From Bathynomus jamesi (taxonomy: Eukaryota; Arthropoda; Malacostraca; Isopoda; Cirolanidae): a stretch of DNA of 64,000 nucleotides. The position numbers and the translations under genes are program-made. Location: contig JAJOZX010003208.1 of assembly GCA_023014485.1 (NCBI GenBank), forward strand, positions 272,001-336,000, in the 5' to 3' direction. A model generated the notes under the pieces. That model had not been told where the DNA came from. It searched no databases and was given only the letters and a program-made list of their open reading frames with translations. This document shows positions 11,169 through 23,975 of this stretch, one piece after another (positions within the stretch are counted from its first letter, which is position 1; each line of letters starts with the position of its first letter).

Positions 11169-12265
11169 ATATATATGTAAAAATGAACAATGAATAATTC
11201 TAATATTCATATATGTATTCTTATATTCTTATATTGATTTTTCTTATATTCAGTTTTGCATATAAGTCCAAACTCGCGTAACGCTTTAAATGTATATAAA
11301 CGCAAGTTTGGATAAATTTTTTATTTTCTTTCTATTTTATTTTTGCTGAATAATTGATGAATTATTTCTTTTTTAAATTACTTAATCATTCTTTTAGATT
11401 TAGCTTAATAACAAGCGGTAGCTCGCTATCGCCCTCCGGGCAGGTAGCAGTATACGTATGTCACAGTATATGTCACAGCTAGCTGTATATCGGGAGTACC
11501 AAACTAATATCGGGACTACCAAACTGCTCTCCCCATTACCCCCACCCACATTATTCCCACCCCTCTCCCCATTACCCCCACCCCTCCTCCATTACCCCCA
11601 CCCCTCTCCCCCATTTATCCCACCCCACCCTTCCCCCATTAACCCGAGGGGGGAAGGGGGCTGGCACCTTGCAACACTTGATCAACATTGCAATTGCATA
11701 TATGCACTCGAACATTTTGCGGTCATACTACTATTTTGGAAGATTGTGTAATTATACAGTGCTCTTCAACCTGGGTATCGTTTTCGAAGTACTTACATTC
11801 ACTTGTAATAGACATTAAATAGCTCGTGCTCGGCCGCGGAGTGACCTTGGACCGGGAAACTTGACAGAGCACATCGGCAGCTCATGGGCTATCAGTTGGT
11901 GGTGGTTGCAGAATTTTCCGATGTGCCGTTTAGTCTCTGCACGGTTCCGAAGAAAGCAGACAGACACACAGACACATTTTAGCTCAATAGTATATAGGAT
12001 GTAATCTTGTTAAATTCTGCAATGTTCATTTTCTGTATACATTCTCTCTTCGTTGTAAAAGATGAAGTCATGGCTTGCTTAACGTTTAATTTTAAATCTT
12101 AAGCATTTAATTTTTGCTCATAGGCATGTTTAATTGTAATTCATAATAAAATGCATATTTCAACTTCAATTTTTAGTTAACTCGGCAGATCATGATAACA
12201 TCAGATCTGTCAATATGCGGTTTAAAATAAAACTATGGCTTCATCTTCACATATCTTGCTTATCT
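11169..12265. other. Left-arm-only sequence, C-rich tract and LINE-like tail
   Basis: This stretch is absent from the right arm of the giant repeat. At 11524-11650 it has an imperfect tandem array of CCCCATTACCCCCACC units. Around 11850-12000 there is a block ending in cagacacacagacac and tatataggat, resembling the 3' tail of some non-LTR elements. No coding region is supported. Confidence 0.5.
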
Positions 12266-12273
12266 GTCTAGAG

Positions 12274-12464
12274 CAGTGGTTCTTAACCTTTTTACTACCA
12301 TGCCCCCTCTAGGAATTGGTCCTTCCCTCCACGCCCCCCTTCAATCAAAATAACATTCTCAATAACTTCTCAATATTAGCCCATGCTCTCGTTAAGAGAA
12401 TAACAAATACAATTAGAGAAATTCCTGTTTCTAGGGGGGCGCGCCCCCAGGTTAAGAACCACTG
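12274..12464. mobile_element. hAT MITE with exact 8-bp target duplication
   Basis: Terminal repeats CAGTGGTTCTTAACC and GGTTAAGAACCACTG bound a 191-bp non-coding element. The flanking octamer GTCTAGAG is present at 12266-12273 and 12465-12472, an exact 8-bp duplication as made by hAT transposases. Confidence 0.95.
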
Positions 12465-12472
12465 GTCTAGAG

Positions 12473-13351
12473 TCTAGACATTGCTACAGCTAAAATATTT
12501 ACCTTATCTTCAAATATTTTGCAAAATAATTCAGCCTATTGACAATAAAAAACAAAACAGGTCATCATTAAACAATAATGATGTCACTAAAATTTGGGTA
12601 TATAAAGTTAAATATTTTTTCGAATGTTCATTCCGATTCTGTCTGATCTGACATTACCTGTAACATTTTAGCAGTAAACTACAGTAAGAGCATATTTTTG
12701 TCTTCTCCTTCGAGCCTTGTTTTCTTCAGAGAACTTAGTCTTAAAATATAGAAAAATAATTTCCCGATACGGTACAAGAAGAAATCGGAGAGTAGTATAA
12801 GAGAAACTACTGCGATTCCCTACACCTACACAGTACCAACTACTCCAAAGTAAAAAATCTGTTACTGCCACCTAAACAGAACCCCCGTCAACCTCGAACC
12901 GCCCAAGGCTATAGTCGGGGGAGTTAACAACTACTGTATATATATATATATATATATATGGGATGAATTTCACAATAAAACACGTGAAATGAATGAATGC
13001 TGCAAACCCACAAGGAAAAAGAAAAACGATTCCAAGGCCTTTCGTGTATTCAAAGCTACACGTATTGAGAAATGATAAAGAAAATGTTATTGGATATTGA
13101 ATAAATTTATTTACTAAAACGACGCAATACACTTCAAATTAATACAGACATCACTCATTGTTCTGCAAAAAAATGACAAGAATTAGCGCGATATCTTGCA
13201 AAAAACAATAGTATAAGAAACTCGATTAGGTCAGGTTAGGTTAGATTAAGTTCTCAAGAAAACCGATTGCAGAAACAAAATCAGGGTCATCGACTACCCT
13301 TGTTTGCAATTTCGTAGGAAAATCGAGAGCAGTCCATGAAACATACTAGGT

Positions 13352-13353
<2 letters not shown>
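12473..13353. other. Non-coding, with a dispersed repeat fragment
   Basis: No gene is seen. At about 12960-13070 there is a block (cacgtgaaatg, ccaaggcctttcgtgtattc) that recurs in part at 17755-17820. A TAGGTTAGGTTAG stretch near 13228-13245 resembles the arthropod telomere unit but is far too short to mean anything by itself. Confidence 0.4.

Positions 13354-13425
<72 letters not shown>
13354..13425. repeat. (TA)n microsatellite
   Basis: A pure TA run of about 70 bp. It is immediately followed by CAGGGTTGGGTCG, the end of a hAT-like element. Confidence 0.95.
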
Positions 13426-13428
<3 letters not shown>

Positions 13429-14243
13429 GGTTGGGTCGATTAACTTCCAAAATTAATTACTTAAGTTAATTTCAGATCCTTACCAATTAAATTAAGTTAA
13501 TGCAAATTTTAAAAATTAAGTTAAGTTAATTTTGAAAGTTAATCAATTAAATTTTTCTTTCTTGGAAGTTGTCTGTAGACTTATCATTATATATAACTAA
13601 TCAAGGTAATGATAAACCTGTAATTATGTGGGATCACCTTGTATGTGTGGTTGTCAATGTCTAATAAATTATTATATGTATTTTTTTGTATATTATACAG
13701 GGCAAGACATTAGGATAATTTTTTCTATAAGCTTTTATTATTTTTCTGTTTCTTATAAATAAATTAAATTTGTTTATGGTCTCAACTCACCTTTTCTCAA
13801 CAAGTCTCAACTTTTAGGCGTATGATAGTTTTTCCATTGTTAAAATGAAGGCAAAATGAATTTAATAACAAATTGTTTTCTAAACTGTATGTTTTATATT
13901 GTACACTGTTGACACTGAACATAATCCAGATTCCTTACCAACAAAAGTAGACACAAATTAGACACATAAAATACATACTTCGCTTACAAATTAAACATGC
14001 TTGTTAACTTTACGGAAGATGAGGTTCTCAAACCTTTCATAGATCTCTTAGCCTATTACATTTCACTCAGAAAGATAAAAACAGCATTTTTATAGGAAAA
14101 TTAACTGAAAATTAATTGAAGTTAATCAGTTAATTTAGAGATATTTCAATTAAGTTAAGTTAAACTTTTTAAAAAATTTAACTAGTTAAGTTATATTAAT
14201 TAACTTAATCGGTTAATCGGCAAAAAAGTTCTTAATTAACTTA

Positions 14244-14246
<3 letters not shown>
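13426..14246. mobile_element. AT-rich hAT-like element rich in TTAACTTAA
   Basis: It begins CAGGGTTGGGTCGATTAACTT, similar in layout to the CAGG(G)TTGGGGTCAAGTA ends of the element at 19188-19753. The two ends of the segment are dominated by repeats of TTAACTTAAT. The distal part (14022-14246) is repeated in inverted form at 15040-15265. The right terminus is not identifiable. Confidence 0.45.
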
Positions 14247-14274
<28 letters not shown>

Positions 14275-14279
<5 letters not shown>

Positions 14280-14975
14280 TGTCAGGAATCATTCGTCGGG
14301 CCGTGGATTGCGAATTCGATTTCCTCTTTATAGTCTACCTACTAAATCGGCAAAGTACACTTATGATAGCATTTTTTTTTTTTGCTAATGTTTGGCATTC
14401 ATCTTATAAATAAATGTTCCTTGAAATATATGACAAACAACACTCGGGTGGATACGACGCATGCATTTTTTTATTTAAAGTCATTTTAAGTCCAAAGATC
14501 AAACGAATGCAATTTTACATGAAAAATCTCTTAATCTGGCAATATGATACCGGTATACATTCATGCTCAGAAATTTCTTTGCATGTACGGTTAAAATATA
14601 AAAAAATTATATTCAAAAGGATGAAAAACAACTGCTCAGTAATTTTTTTTTTCTTAAATTGTGAAAAATACAAAATGAAACTACTAAAAGTTTTTATGCG
14701 CTTCACATGATCCGTTTTGAATGAATAACTTGAAATGCATTTTTTACTAAAAATGCAAATTCCCCAAATTCACAATGTATTTAACTCTTATAGATAATAC
14801 TCAATGAAATATCACCTTTTCCGTGTACTATATTGTCTACCCAAATCAAAACTTTGACATTAACAAACATTAACGAAAAAAAATGCTATCATAAGTGTAC
14901 TTTGCCGATTTAGTAGGTAGACTACAAAGAGAAAATCGAATTCGCAATCTACGGCCCGACGAATGATTCCTGACA

Positions 14976-14985
<10 letters not shown>
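14275..14985. mobile_element. MITE with 107-bp terminal inverted repeats at the palindrome centre
   Basis: The blocks 14279-14385 and 14875-14981 are near-perfect reverse complements (gtcaggaatcattcgtcggg at the outside, agtgtactttgccgattt inside). The 490-bp interior is AT-rich; its overlapping ORFs on both strands look like chance. TA tracts flank it on both sides, at 14247-14274 and 14980-15042, so a TA target duplication cannot be told from the microsatellite. Confidence 0.8.

Positions 14986-15042
<57 letters not shown>
14980..15042. repeat. (TA)n microsatellite
   Basis: A pure TA run that joins the central MITE to the right arm of the giant inverted repeat. Confidence 0.95.
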
Positions 15043-15049
<7 letters not shown>

Positions 15050-16344
15050 TAAGTTAATTAACTTAACTTTTTTGCCGATTAACCGATTAAGTTAATTAAT
15101 TTAACTTAACTAGTTAAATTTTTTAAAAAGTTTAACTTAACTTAATTGAAATATCTCTAAATTAACTGATTAACTTCAATTAATTTTCAGTTAATTTTCC
15201 TATAAAAATGCTGTTTTTATCTTTCTGAGTGAAATGTAATATGCTAAGAGATCTATGAAAGGTTTGAGAACCTAGTCACTGGGGAGGAGGTTTAAGAGTA
15301 GTTTGTGAAGTTTAAAATTTAAAAAAAAAATGCAAGTGTTTATTTACTAAATAATGTTAATATTATAATATCACATCATAAATTATAACTATGGTCACAA
15401 AAGTGAACTTTTTCTTTCAAGGGGATCGGGTCGTTCGACCCCCTCGACCGCCCAACCCCCACTGGCTACGGGCCTGTATATATCCAGGAATTGTATTCAA
15501 AAAGTTGGCAAGCCTAAAAGCTACTGGTCCATACTTTCCGTGTTATTATACAATTACGAACAAATAAAGAACTTATTAAAATGTATTCCTTGATTAATGT
15601 TGTTGACGTTATTGTCAATCCTTTTTTTTTTTACTAAAATATTACTGTATAAAACTATCAGAGATGCATGACGTGATGAGGTATAGACCCTGAGTGAAGT
15701 GGTTCCCAGTTGCCTGTCCGCGCTATTATATAACTGATGTTGGAATTGCTTTTAAAATTGAGGTTTATTACTAAGTACGAAATAATAAAATGTATAGTAT
15801 TTAATTGAAAAGCATTAGGTCTAATAAATAAACTCTAAGTTAGGAAGTAGGCTTTAGATGAGTACGTGATTTTTGGCACGAAGTCAGAAGAACAGGTTTC
15901 GTCGCGTTCATACTTGTCATATTGTTCCGCCCATAAGGTAATATAGCAGTCACGTAACATACGGTAACGCCTTCCGCTTCGGCCAAAAACTGTCAGAGGG
16001 GCCTGTTGACAGTAGGCCCCCTATAATAAAGTAATTAAGTTAAATGAGGAGTTTAAGAAGGGTAAAAAATTTGGTCTTTCGACCAAATAATGTATTTTAT
16101 AAAGGAGATAAAAAGGCTTTGTAGTTTTTCCTTAATAGCAAAAATAAAGGAAGAATTAATTATTTGCAGTGAATAACAATTATTTTTTATTGAATTGTGC
16201 AATGATACGAAATAATGATTATTGACAATAAGGAGTGAGTTTCTGCAAGATAAGAGCTCATTGATACAATGGTGTTAGGAAACAAAAATTATGAAACAAA
16301 ATATATACAGTAGTTAACAAACAGTAATAAGCCTACTTGTGGTA

Positions 16345-16890
16345 TTGCATTAACAGAAATATGAGTTCGAATTAACGGTATTGAAAAAACACTGCAGAGA
16401 GCCTATGCGGTTAGGCTGAGAGTTTGTTGAGTTTATAGGCTATGTAACAAAGTACGCTAGCACGACGCAGTAAACACTGTAGGCCGAGTTAGGCCTATGC
16501 AAAAGATTTACAGACCTGGGTTTGTTGATGGGTATTGGCTGTGAGACGCAAGAGCCTGTGAGCAGGATAAATGATGAAATTCTTGTTGAATGGAAGTGAA
16601 GATTCGAGGGTCGAATGTATAGATGTTGAGTGAAGCAAAGATCGGACGAATAAGATCGAATGAAGTTGCGGGACTGTCATCGAGAAGGAACAGAGCTTCA
16701 GTGACGAAGGTCGGAGAACAGAGGGCGAGTGAGAATGAATTGGTGGTGGTCGATGTGATCAAGAGAGAGGATAATGAAGAAGAAAAGCTTGAACAGACGA
16801 AGAGATGGGAAATAAGTAGAAAAAGGGTGGAATAGAAACGAGAGCGTGAGTAGAAGACAGGTGCCCAAGGATCAACCAAGCACGAGCAGG
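16345..16890. other. Right-arm-only insertion, no gene seen
   Basis: This sequence interrupts the right arm relative to the left arm between the block gtattgcattaac and the block caggcgttaagg. Overlapping ORFs exist on both strands, but none shows a recognisable motif. It could equally be ancestral sequence lost from the left arm. Confidence 0.4.
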
Positions 16891-17725
16891 CGTTAAGGAA
16901 TGAACTGAAACGAACTCACGCTTTTATAGCTGGTCTGATAGTGTGACGTTTGCCGCGAACTGTTCGGGAGTCATGGTGAAATCTGCATTTTCATGTGGGC
17001 TTCTGCCCATGTGTTTGGATTTCTCCACTTTGTTTATTTTTTCAAACAGTGAGAAAGGAGGCGAGGAAAGAAATTTCCGGTCTGTCGTCACATAATTATT
17101 CCTCTGTTGAAAACACTGATCATAACCAAATTGGAGTATTATTCAGTCTTAACAACCCCAGATAAAAAAGAAGACATTTTCCAACTCAAAGGGATTCCTT
17201 CAGATCAATGGATACAAAGAACTAAATTATTGGGAAAGATTACGTAAGTCAAGTCTACATATATTCCCTGGAAAGAAGAAGAGAGAATTAAACCATCATT
17301 TACACATGGAAAATAATGGAGGAACTAGTCCCTGATCTTACTTTGACCCCTATAACCACTCAAACAACAGGGGTAAGTGAGAAAAGAAGAATGTTTCGTA
17401 TTCCCAAACTAAAAGATGGTCAGGAAATATTCGCAACCCTGAAGGAAGATAGCCTTGTTGTCAGAGGGCCAAAACTGTTCAAACAACTTCACGAGGAACT
17501 ACGAAATACTGAACACGGAGCTACTGCAGTGGTGAAAATCTTTAAAAGAAGACAAGGTACCTAGCTCAGAACAATACCAGATAAGCTGGGAGCAACTGGC
17601 TATGTGAAGTGGAGAGCTCAAGAAATCAACTCTTTACTTCATCAAGCCAACTCGAGAGGAGGGACAACAAACCTGACTTCCGTGAAATGAGGAATCATCG
17701 TACGTAACACCTGAAAGGTTGAAAG

Positions 17726-17728
<3 letters not shown>
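16890..17728 (+). pseudogene. CR1-like LINE, 3' end of ORF2 (right arm)
   Basis: Plus-strand copy of the LINE tail at 9205-9960. Readable parts include a piece near 17110-17230 with the EYYSVLTTPDKK motif, then 17316-17564 encoding an 82-residue run with FRIPKLKDGQ and VVRGPKLFKQL, typical of the C-terminal tail of this family. Frameshifts separate the parts, and the 5' part of the LINE is absent. Confidence 0.7.
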
Positions 17729-17757
<29 letters not shown>

Positions 17758-17836
17758 TAAACGCACAAGGAAAAAAAATGATTCCAATGCCTTTCGTGTA
17801 TTCAGAAGTACACCTCGTCAGGGAATTATATATATA

Positions 17837-18744
17837 TACAGGGCGTCCCAAAAAAATGTATACACACTTTAAATACTTATAAAGGCAGTGTTTATTAAAA
17901 TACATTTCATTTTCAAAATGTAATAGAATCTACAGACATTATTTAATTGTTTTGTCAACGCCTGTTTTCAAACTGACGTCCGTTCTGGTCCAGGCACTGC
18001 TGATAACGCGAAGCAATGGAATCGCAAACATCACGAAACATTTCGTTTGGTATTTGTGTGCATTCTCGTTCAATGGCTGCTCTCAATTCAGCGACTGTTG
18101 CAGGTTTTATAGCGTAGACTTTGTCTTTTAAGTATCCCCATAAAAAAAGTCTAGTGGTGTGAGGTCTGGTGAACGCGGAGGGTATTCTACGAAACCCCTT
18201 CGTCCAATCCACATCCACATCGTGCCAAGTACCACTCGCAATACTCCACTCTTCGGTCCGGATCATCTTCATTAATAGCATGGACTAATCTTGGAATGTA
18301 ACTTTTTCCATTGACAGCGCTTCAAAATGCGTTGGACAGACGATTTTGAAATTCCTACCTCACGACTCGCTTGCCGCACAGATTTTCTTGGACTTTGGTG
18401 ATACGTTTCCAGTACTCTTTCTTGCTTTGTGGGGCTTGTCGATGTCCGTGGTCTTCCGGAACGCTTCTTGTGGACATTCTGAACAGTTCCATCGGCTTCA
18501 AACTTATCTCTAATTCGAGTGATGGTAAGTCGCGTTGGTGGATCTGTTTGAAACTCCCTCCTAAACTGTCTTTGCACTTCAACTGCGTTTTCACACTTCC
18601 AGTAGCATTTTAGAATGAATTTCCTTTGTTCAAAGCTTAGTCTGACTGCCATTATTAATTCTAATGGGTTTAACTTGGAAAGAAAGAAACATCAATTGAG
18701 CTATCAGCTGTTAAAGTGTGTATACATTTTTTTGGGACGCCCTG
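17837..18744 (-). mobile_element. Mariner element, internally deleted
   Basis: Terminal inverted repeats start CAGGGCGTCCCAAAAAAA at 17837 and finish with the complement at 18744, each flanked by TA. The 908-bp length and the missing centre mark a deletion derivative of a typical 1.2-1.3-kb mariner. Confidence 0.95.
17955..18652 (-). pseudogene. Mariner transposase, catalytic core deleted
   Basis: The N-terminal part, 18652-18272, encodes paired helix-turn-helix DNA-binding domains ([11 protein letters not shown] early, then [23 protein letters not shown]). The C-terminal part, 18281-17955, resumes at TRPHTTRLFLWGYLKDKVY and ends NGRQFENRR. The intervening segment that should carry the first two catalytic Asp residues is gone, so the protein cannot catalyse transposition. 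A full-length relative of the same layout is at 30687-31731. Confidence 0.9.
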
Positions 18745-18751
18745 TATATAT

Positions 18752-18930
18752 ATATATGGCGAAGTTAAGCGACATTGGGTCTGGGTAGTAGTTGGATGGG
18801 AGACCGTCCTTTGCGCCCAGAGTATGTAGCGACCCGTGGTTCGGATCCCACGTAAAGCTGTAGGTCCCCTCCGTCATATGACCTTAGACGTTGCGAAGGA
18901 GGTTAAACAACCCCAATTAAAAAAAAAATA
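18752..18930 (+). mobile_element. SINE derived from 5S rRNA, copy 1
   Basis: The head matches the 3' half of animal 5S rRNA: GAAGTTAAGC, then GGATGGGAGACCG about 35 bases later. These regions hold part of the internal promoter. A unique body follows (gacccgtggttcggatccc, gaaggaggtt), then an A-rich tail at 18918-18930. A second, older copy lies on the minus strand at 56213-56390. The 5' half of the 5S sequence is missing here. Confidence 0.85.
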
Positions 18931-18942
18931 TATATATATATA

Positions 18943-19753
<811 letters not shown>

Positions 19754-19765
19754 ATATATATACAG

Positions 19766-19837
<72 letters not shown>

Positions 19838-20176
19838 ATAATGGGACAGATATTAAGAATCTTTAAAAGATGAGACGAGAATGGAAGGATTCTCTTTTGC
19901 TGAAAACATTGATGATACCAAAACGGAATTATAGAAAAGAAGAAATTAATCAGTTAGAATAAATTCAAAGAAATTCCACAGCCAAGATCAATGGATGCAG
20001 AGAACTAAATTATTAGGAAAGATTACATAAATCAAGTCAATATTCCCTGGAAAGAAGAAGAGAGAGGTACACCATAATATACAGATGGAAAATAATAGAA
20101 AAACTAGTGCCTTATCTCAACTGAACCCGATAACCAACCGAACAACACTGGAAAATAGGAAAGGTAGAATGTGTAT

Positions 20177-23100
20177 TAGGGTGTGTCAATTTTGTCAACT
20201 TTTTTCAAATCAATTTTGGTAGTGAAAATATAGTCTTTTCATGTCAAAACTTGAAATTGGCCAACCAAAATGAAATAAAATAACCCTTACCTACATCAGT
20301 TTTACCTTAAAGTTTCAGAAATTGACTCTTTTACTAAATAATAGGACATAAATTGATTAACTATTCATCTGTCACAGAATTATCCCACTGATCGCATATG
20401 GAGTGTTTTCAAGGTCATATAGTTGTTGTACAATGTACTGTACAAGTCACAACATGAATAGAACTGTCCCTCACTCTCAGTCCTCAGTTGCCTCTTAGAC
20501 GGTGGTTTGCTGTTATTGCTCTTGCACCTACTTCATAGTTATTCTACTAGACGAATACTAGTTTAACTGTAAGTATGGATTATTGTTTATTACAATTATT
20601 TATTATTATCATATTCTTCTGTCTAATTATGTTGTAATCCCATGAAATATTTTTTTATTGAATTTTAGAACATCGAATGACTAAACTTTGAAACATCGTA
20701 ATTGATATAAAATACTTAAATGTTTTTCTTTCTTTTCAGATATTCCTAAGATGCCAAAATTAAAGACAAGAGGTCATTCGTCATGCCACTTGAGCCTGTT
20801 AGTCGGTACAGGCAAGGAGCTTCCCGTATCAGAACTACCAACAGTGCGAGACATGCTGAGACTAGGGTTACTCCTTCGTGAACAAAATACAAAGGATAGA
20901 AGGAACTACACAAGAAAGAGCTCATAAGGGACATGATTCCCCCTCTTCTGCATCAGTGGAAAAAAGCTAATGTGTTATTCAAACCACCTGTACTCAATCA
21001 ATATAGAACTATTGAGCTAAAATTAACAAAGCTGTGGCACAAAGCAGTTGAGACATCACTTGGTAAAGGAAAACTAGCAAAGAAAAATAAATTTCTGCAC
21101 ACACTTGATACTCTTCTTGACATATTTAACTGCCAGTGTCCCATAGAGTTGTGTTCTGAAGCCAATTGTTCTCCCTCATGCAGAAGAGAACCTCACCCTC
21201 ACATTGATTGTCACTGTCCTCGTGAGAAGAAGATCCCTGTTTTGGAGCTGGCTTTCATAAAGGCGCAGAGAACAAAGGCAGGAGGCCAAGGAAGTATGCA
21301 GATTGGTTCGGCAGATTATTCAGAAACCAAAAAACAGATTGTTATTGCTAAGAAAAAAGAGAAAATCCGAGAGAGGGAAGAAAGGAAGAAAAAGAAGAGT
21401 GAAGAAGCCACCCAAAGAGATGAAGAGCTCTATCAAGAGGTTTCTCACTTCTTTGAAAGCTCTTCAGATGAACAGAAAGAAGCAACATCAGATGATAGCT
21501 CCAAAATGCCATCTGAACCTTCGCCGAAGAGAATGAAATACAACACTAAAGACATCTCAAACATTGCCCTTGCCAGTATTCGCCACCATACGGCGCTACG
21601 AGAGACTGCAGAGATTGCCACTGCCGCTTGGATAGATGCAGGCCTCATCAGCCGAGAGGATACATCCTTAGTGATAGATCATAATAAGATAAGAGCACAA
21701 GAAAAAATAATGAAGGAAATATCTGATCAGCATGAAAAAGATTTGAAGGAGGAAGGTCTCTCTTGCCTTTTGTTTGATGGAAGAAGAGATGACACAAAAG
21801 TTCTCCTAGAGGTAGAGGGAATGGGCAGAAAGTTTCCCGGTCTCATCAAAAAAGAACACTACTCTGTGTGTTCCGAACCTGGTGGCCGCTATTTGTTTCA
21901 CTTTGTTCCTGAAGCAGAAGTAGAAGGCAAGAAACATGCAGAGGCAATTGCTGATCAAATAATATTTTGGCTTCAAGAAAGAAGACTTGACAGTTCACTG
22001 CAGGCCGTTGGTGGAGACTCAACTGCGGTGAACACTGGATGGCAGGGCGGTGTTATGACGCATTTAGAGAAAAAACTTGGAAGAAGGCTTGTTTGGATTG
22101 TATGTGATTTGCACACAGGGGAACTACCTCTTCGTCGCCTCATCCAGGAACTTGTGGTCCTACAAAGAGCAACAACAAGTGGTCAGGCCCCCTTGGCAAC
22201 ATGCTAGATGAAGCAACGGAATTAGAAATAAATACAAAATTTCCAAAGGTCGAAGTAGGCCCTCCCCTTCCAGTGTTGTCTGAAGAAGTTATCAAAGACC
22301 TCAGCACGGATCAATCTTACGCTTATCGTATTGTTCAAGCAATCAGATCAGGAGAGTTGCCTCAAAATCTGGCTCTCTTGGAGATTGGACCCGTAAGTCA
22401 CAGTCGTTGGTTAACTACAGCGATTCGTTTCTGCAGGATTTGGGTTTCCAAACATGCACTGAAGGGCAAAATGCTACAAAATTTGATGTTGATTGTTGAA
22501 TTTATTATTGGGTTTTATCTTCCTCACTGGTTCAATGTAAAACTTAATCCAATGTGGATGGAGGAGCCCAACCACATCTTGTTTCAATTACAGCTACTGA
22601 GAACCCAAAGGAAAGTAGTGGTAGACATCGTGTTACTTGTGGTGAGAAGGTCCGCTTGGTATGCTAGGCCAGAGGCAGTTTTGCAAGCAATACTCTGCAG
22701 CCAATGTACCAAAGAGCGAACTGAGGCTGTGGAAATCATTCTAAAGCTTAGAGGAACATCACTAGATGATGACCAGCTGGGAGACTGCTCTGTTCAGACA
22801 AGGAAGGTACCTCCGATAAACGTCAATGCCACGAAATTGTCAGAATTAGTTAACTTGAGTTCGGAAGTTTTGGAGCCACCACTGACAACATGTATAACAA
22901 ACAAAGATTTAAGACAACTTAAAGAGGCCCCAATGCAAGTGCCAAAGTGGCCTTCTCACACTTAGAGTGTGGAGAGATGTGTGAAAATGGTCACAGAAGC
23001 AGCTACTCAAGTTTACAGTCACGAGAGGCGAGAAAGCTACATCAAAGCGCAAGTAGCAAGCCGAATGCTGATGTCAAGGAACCGCAGCAAAACGGACATG

Positions 23101-23366
23101 ACTGCATTGGTTACTTTCAAATAAAGACTCTGAATGATATCTTATTGCCACTTTAAATGTGATAGGATGTTTGCGCACATTTGTTATTTTGTTACGAATT
23201 TACGGAAAAATGGAATTTTTGAATTAAAATTGATGTAGGTAGGACTTATTTTTTATTGTTTTTGAAGCAAGGATATTATTTTGTATGCCAAATGATTACA
23301 TTAAATTGCTACCAAATCACATAAGTTTCAATTTAGTCATTTCACCCCCAAAATTGACACACCCTA
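20177..23366 (+). mobile_element. 3.19-kb DNA transposon with exact 8-bp target duplication
   Basis: Ends are TAGGGTGTGTCAATTTTG and CAAAATTGACACACCCTA. The flanking octamer ATGTGTAT occurs at 20169-20176 and at 23367-23374. An 8-bp duplication plus a TAGGG start fits the hAT superfamily and a few others. It carries one gene, 20751-23124. It interrupts a LINE and is thus younger than it. Confidence 0.92.
20751..23124 (+). pseudogene. Transposase-like gene, recently inactivated
   Basis: The start ATG at 20751 opens a frame that moves to the next frame just before 20933. The main part 20933-22207 has a Cys/His cluster near residues 65-100 (FNCQCPIELC, CDCH-type spacing), suggesting a zinc-binding domain, then a Lys/Glu-rich coiled stretch and a C-terminal block with VGGDSTAVNTG and RRLVWIVCDLHTGE. 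A frameshift near 22185 leads to 22201-22965 (GPVSHSRWLTTAI; RRSAWYARPE), and an in-frame TAG at 22963 precedes a readable tail to 23124. It is related to the gene at 823-3068. Three lesions only, so the insertion is fairly young. Catalytic chemistry is not shown by any motif I can name. Confidence 0.75.
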
Positions 23367-23520
23367 ATGTGTATACTAGTGTTCGAACTGAAGGACAGAC
23401 AAGGGATAGCCTCAACTTTGAAGGAAAATAGTTTTATTGTCAGAGGGCCAAGGCTATAAGGCTATTTAACCAGTTACCCAAAATAATTAGAAACATCACC
23501 AATCGGTGATGCAGCAAGTA

Positions 23521-23975
23521 TTCTGAAGTTGGGGGTCGAGATCCCGACCGTTTGGGGCGCCGCCCCCACGGTTTTAAAGTTGTGGGGGCAGCCGCCCCCG
23601 CGCTCTCCCATGTTCTCGCGTCCCTGCTACTTGAAATTTACAGCATACACAAAAGTCCATTTTTTCTTACAGTTGTTTCATATAGATCTTGTCCCATGTC
23701 CATCGATTTGATAAATTTATGTTCCTTGTTCAGTCTGCGTCTTTACGTTATAAACAAATTAGAGAACTACTGCTGAGTAATAGATTTTAGGTGCCTAACC
23801 AGAAAACTAACGAGAATTTATGTCACTTCTTTGCTTGCGTAGAATGATTTGGCCAGTATAGTGTATGGCTACTATGAAAAGTTGTGGGGCAGCCGCCCCC
23901 GTGGCCCCGCGCCCCGTGGCTCCCCACCCCCGTGGCATCCCCGCCCTATGTTCCCGCGTCCCTGCCACCAATATC
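23521..23975. mobile_element. GC-rich insert in LINE tail, probably a MITE
   Basis: The insert carries two related GC-rich blocks near its ends, 23540-23625 and 23878-23965. Both contain cagccgcccccg and cgcgtccctgc, with the same orientation. It lies between the two halves of the LINE tail. No coding region is seen. Confidence 0.5.

Larger units (their letters stand above)
9205..17728. repeat. Giant imperfect inverted repeat (8.5 kb)
   Basis: The left arm 9205-11098 plus 14022-14270 matches the reverse complement of the right arm 14982-17728. The arms share the LINE 3' end, the ctgtcagaggggcctgttgac-type block (10350 and 15995), the caataacgtcaacaac block (10750 and 15600), the cggcccgtagcc-type MITE and the TTAACTTAA-rich block. 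The left arm holds an extra 2.9 kb (11099-14021) and the right arm an extra 0.55 kb (about 16345-16890). The centre is the MITE at 14275-14985. Arm identity is roughly 85-95 percent by eye. It is either a true inverted duplication or an assembly fold-back; the unequal indels favour a real, old duplication. Confidence 0.85.

Noticed and set aside
11458..11751. 97-residue Pro-rich ORF
   Set aside because: It translates the CCCCATTACCCCCACC tandem tract.
13228..13250. Telomeric TTAGG repeat
   Set aside because: Only two imperfect units, no array.
14414..14710. 98-residue ORF in the central MITE
   Set aside because: AT-rich, Lys/Phe/Ile-rich, overlapped by an open frame on the other strand. No motif.
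16508..16879. 123-residue minus-strand ORF
   Set aside because: It is Ser/Leu/Phe-rich without motif, overlaps an equally open plus-strand frame, and lies in an indel between the arms of the inverted repeat.
18752..18830. A 5S rRNA gene
   Set aside because: The 5' half is missing, and an unrelated body and A-rich tail follow, as in a SINE.
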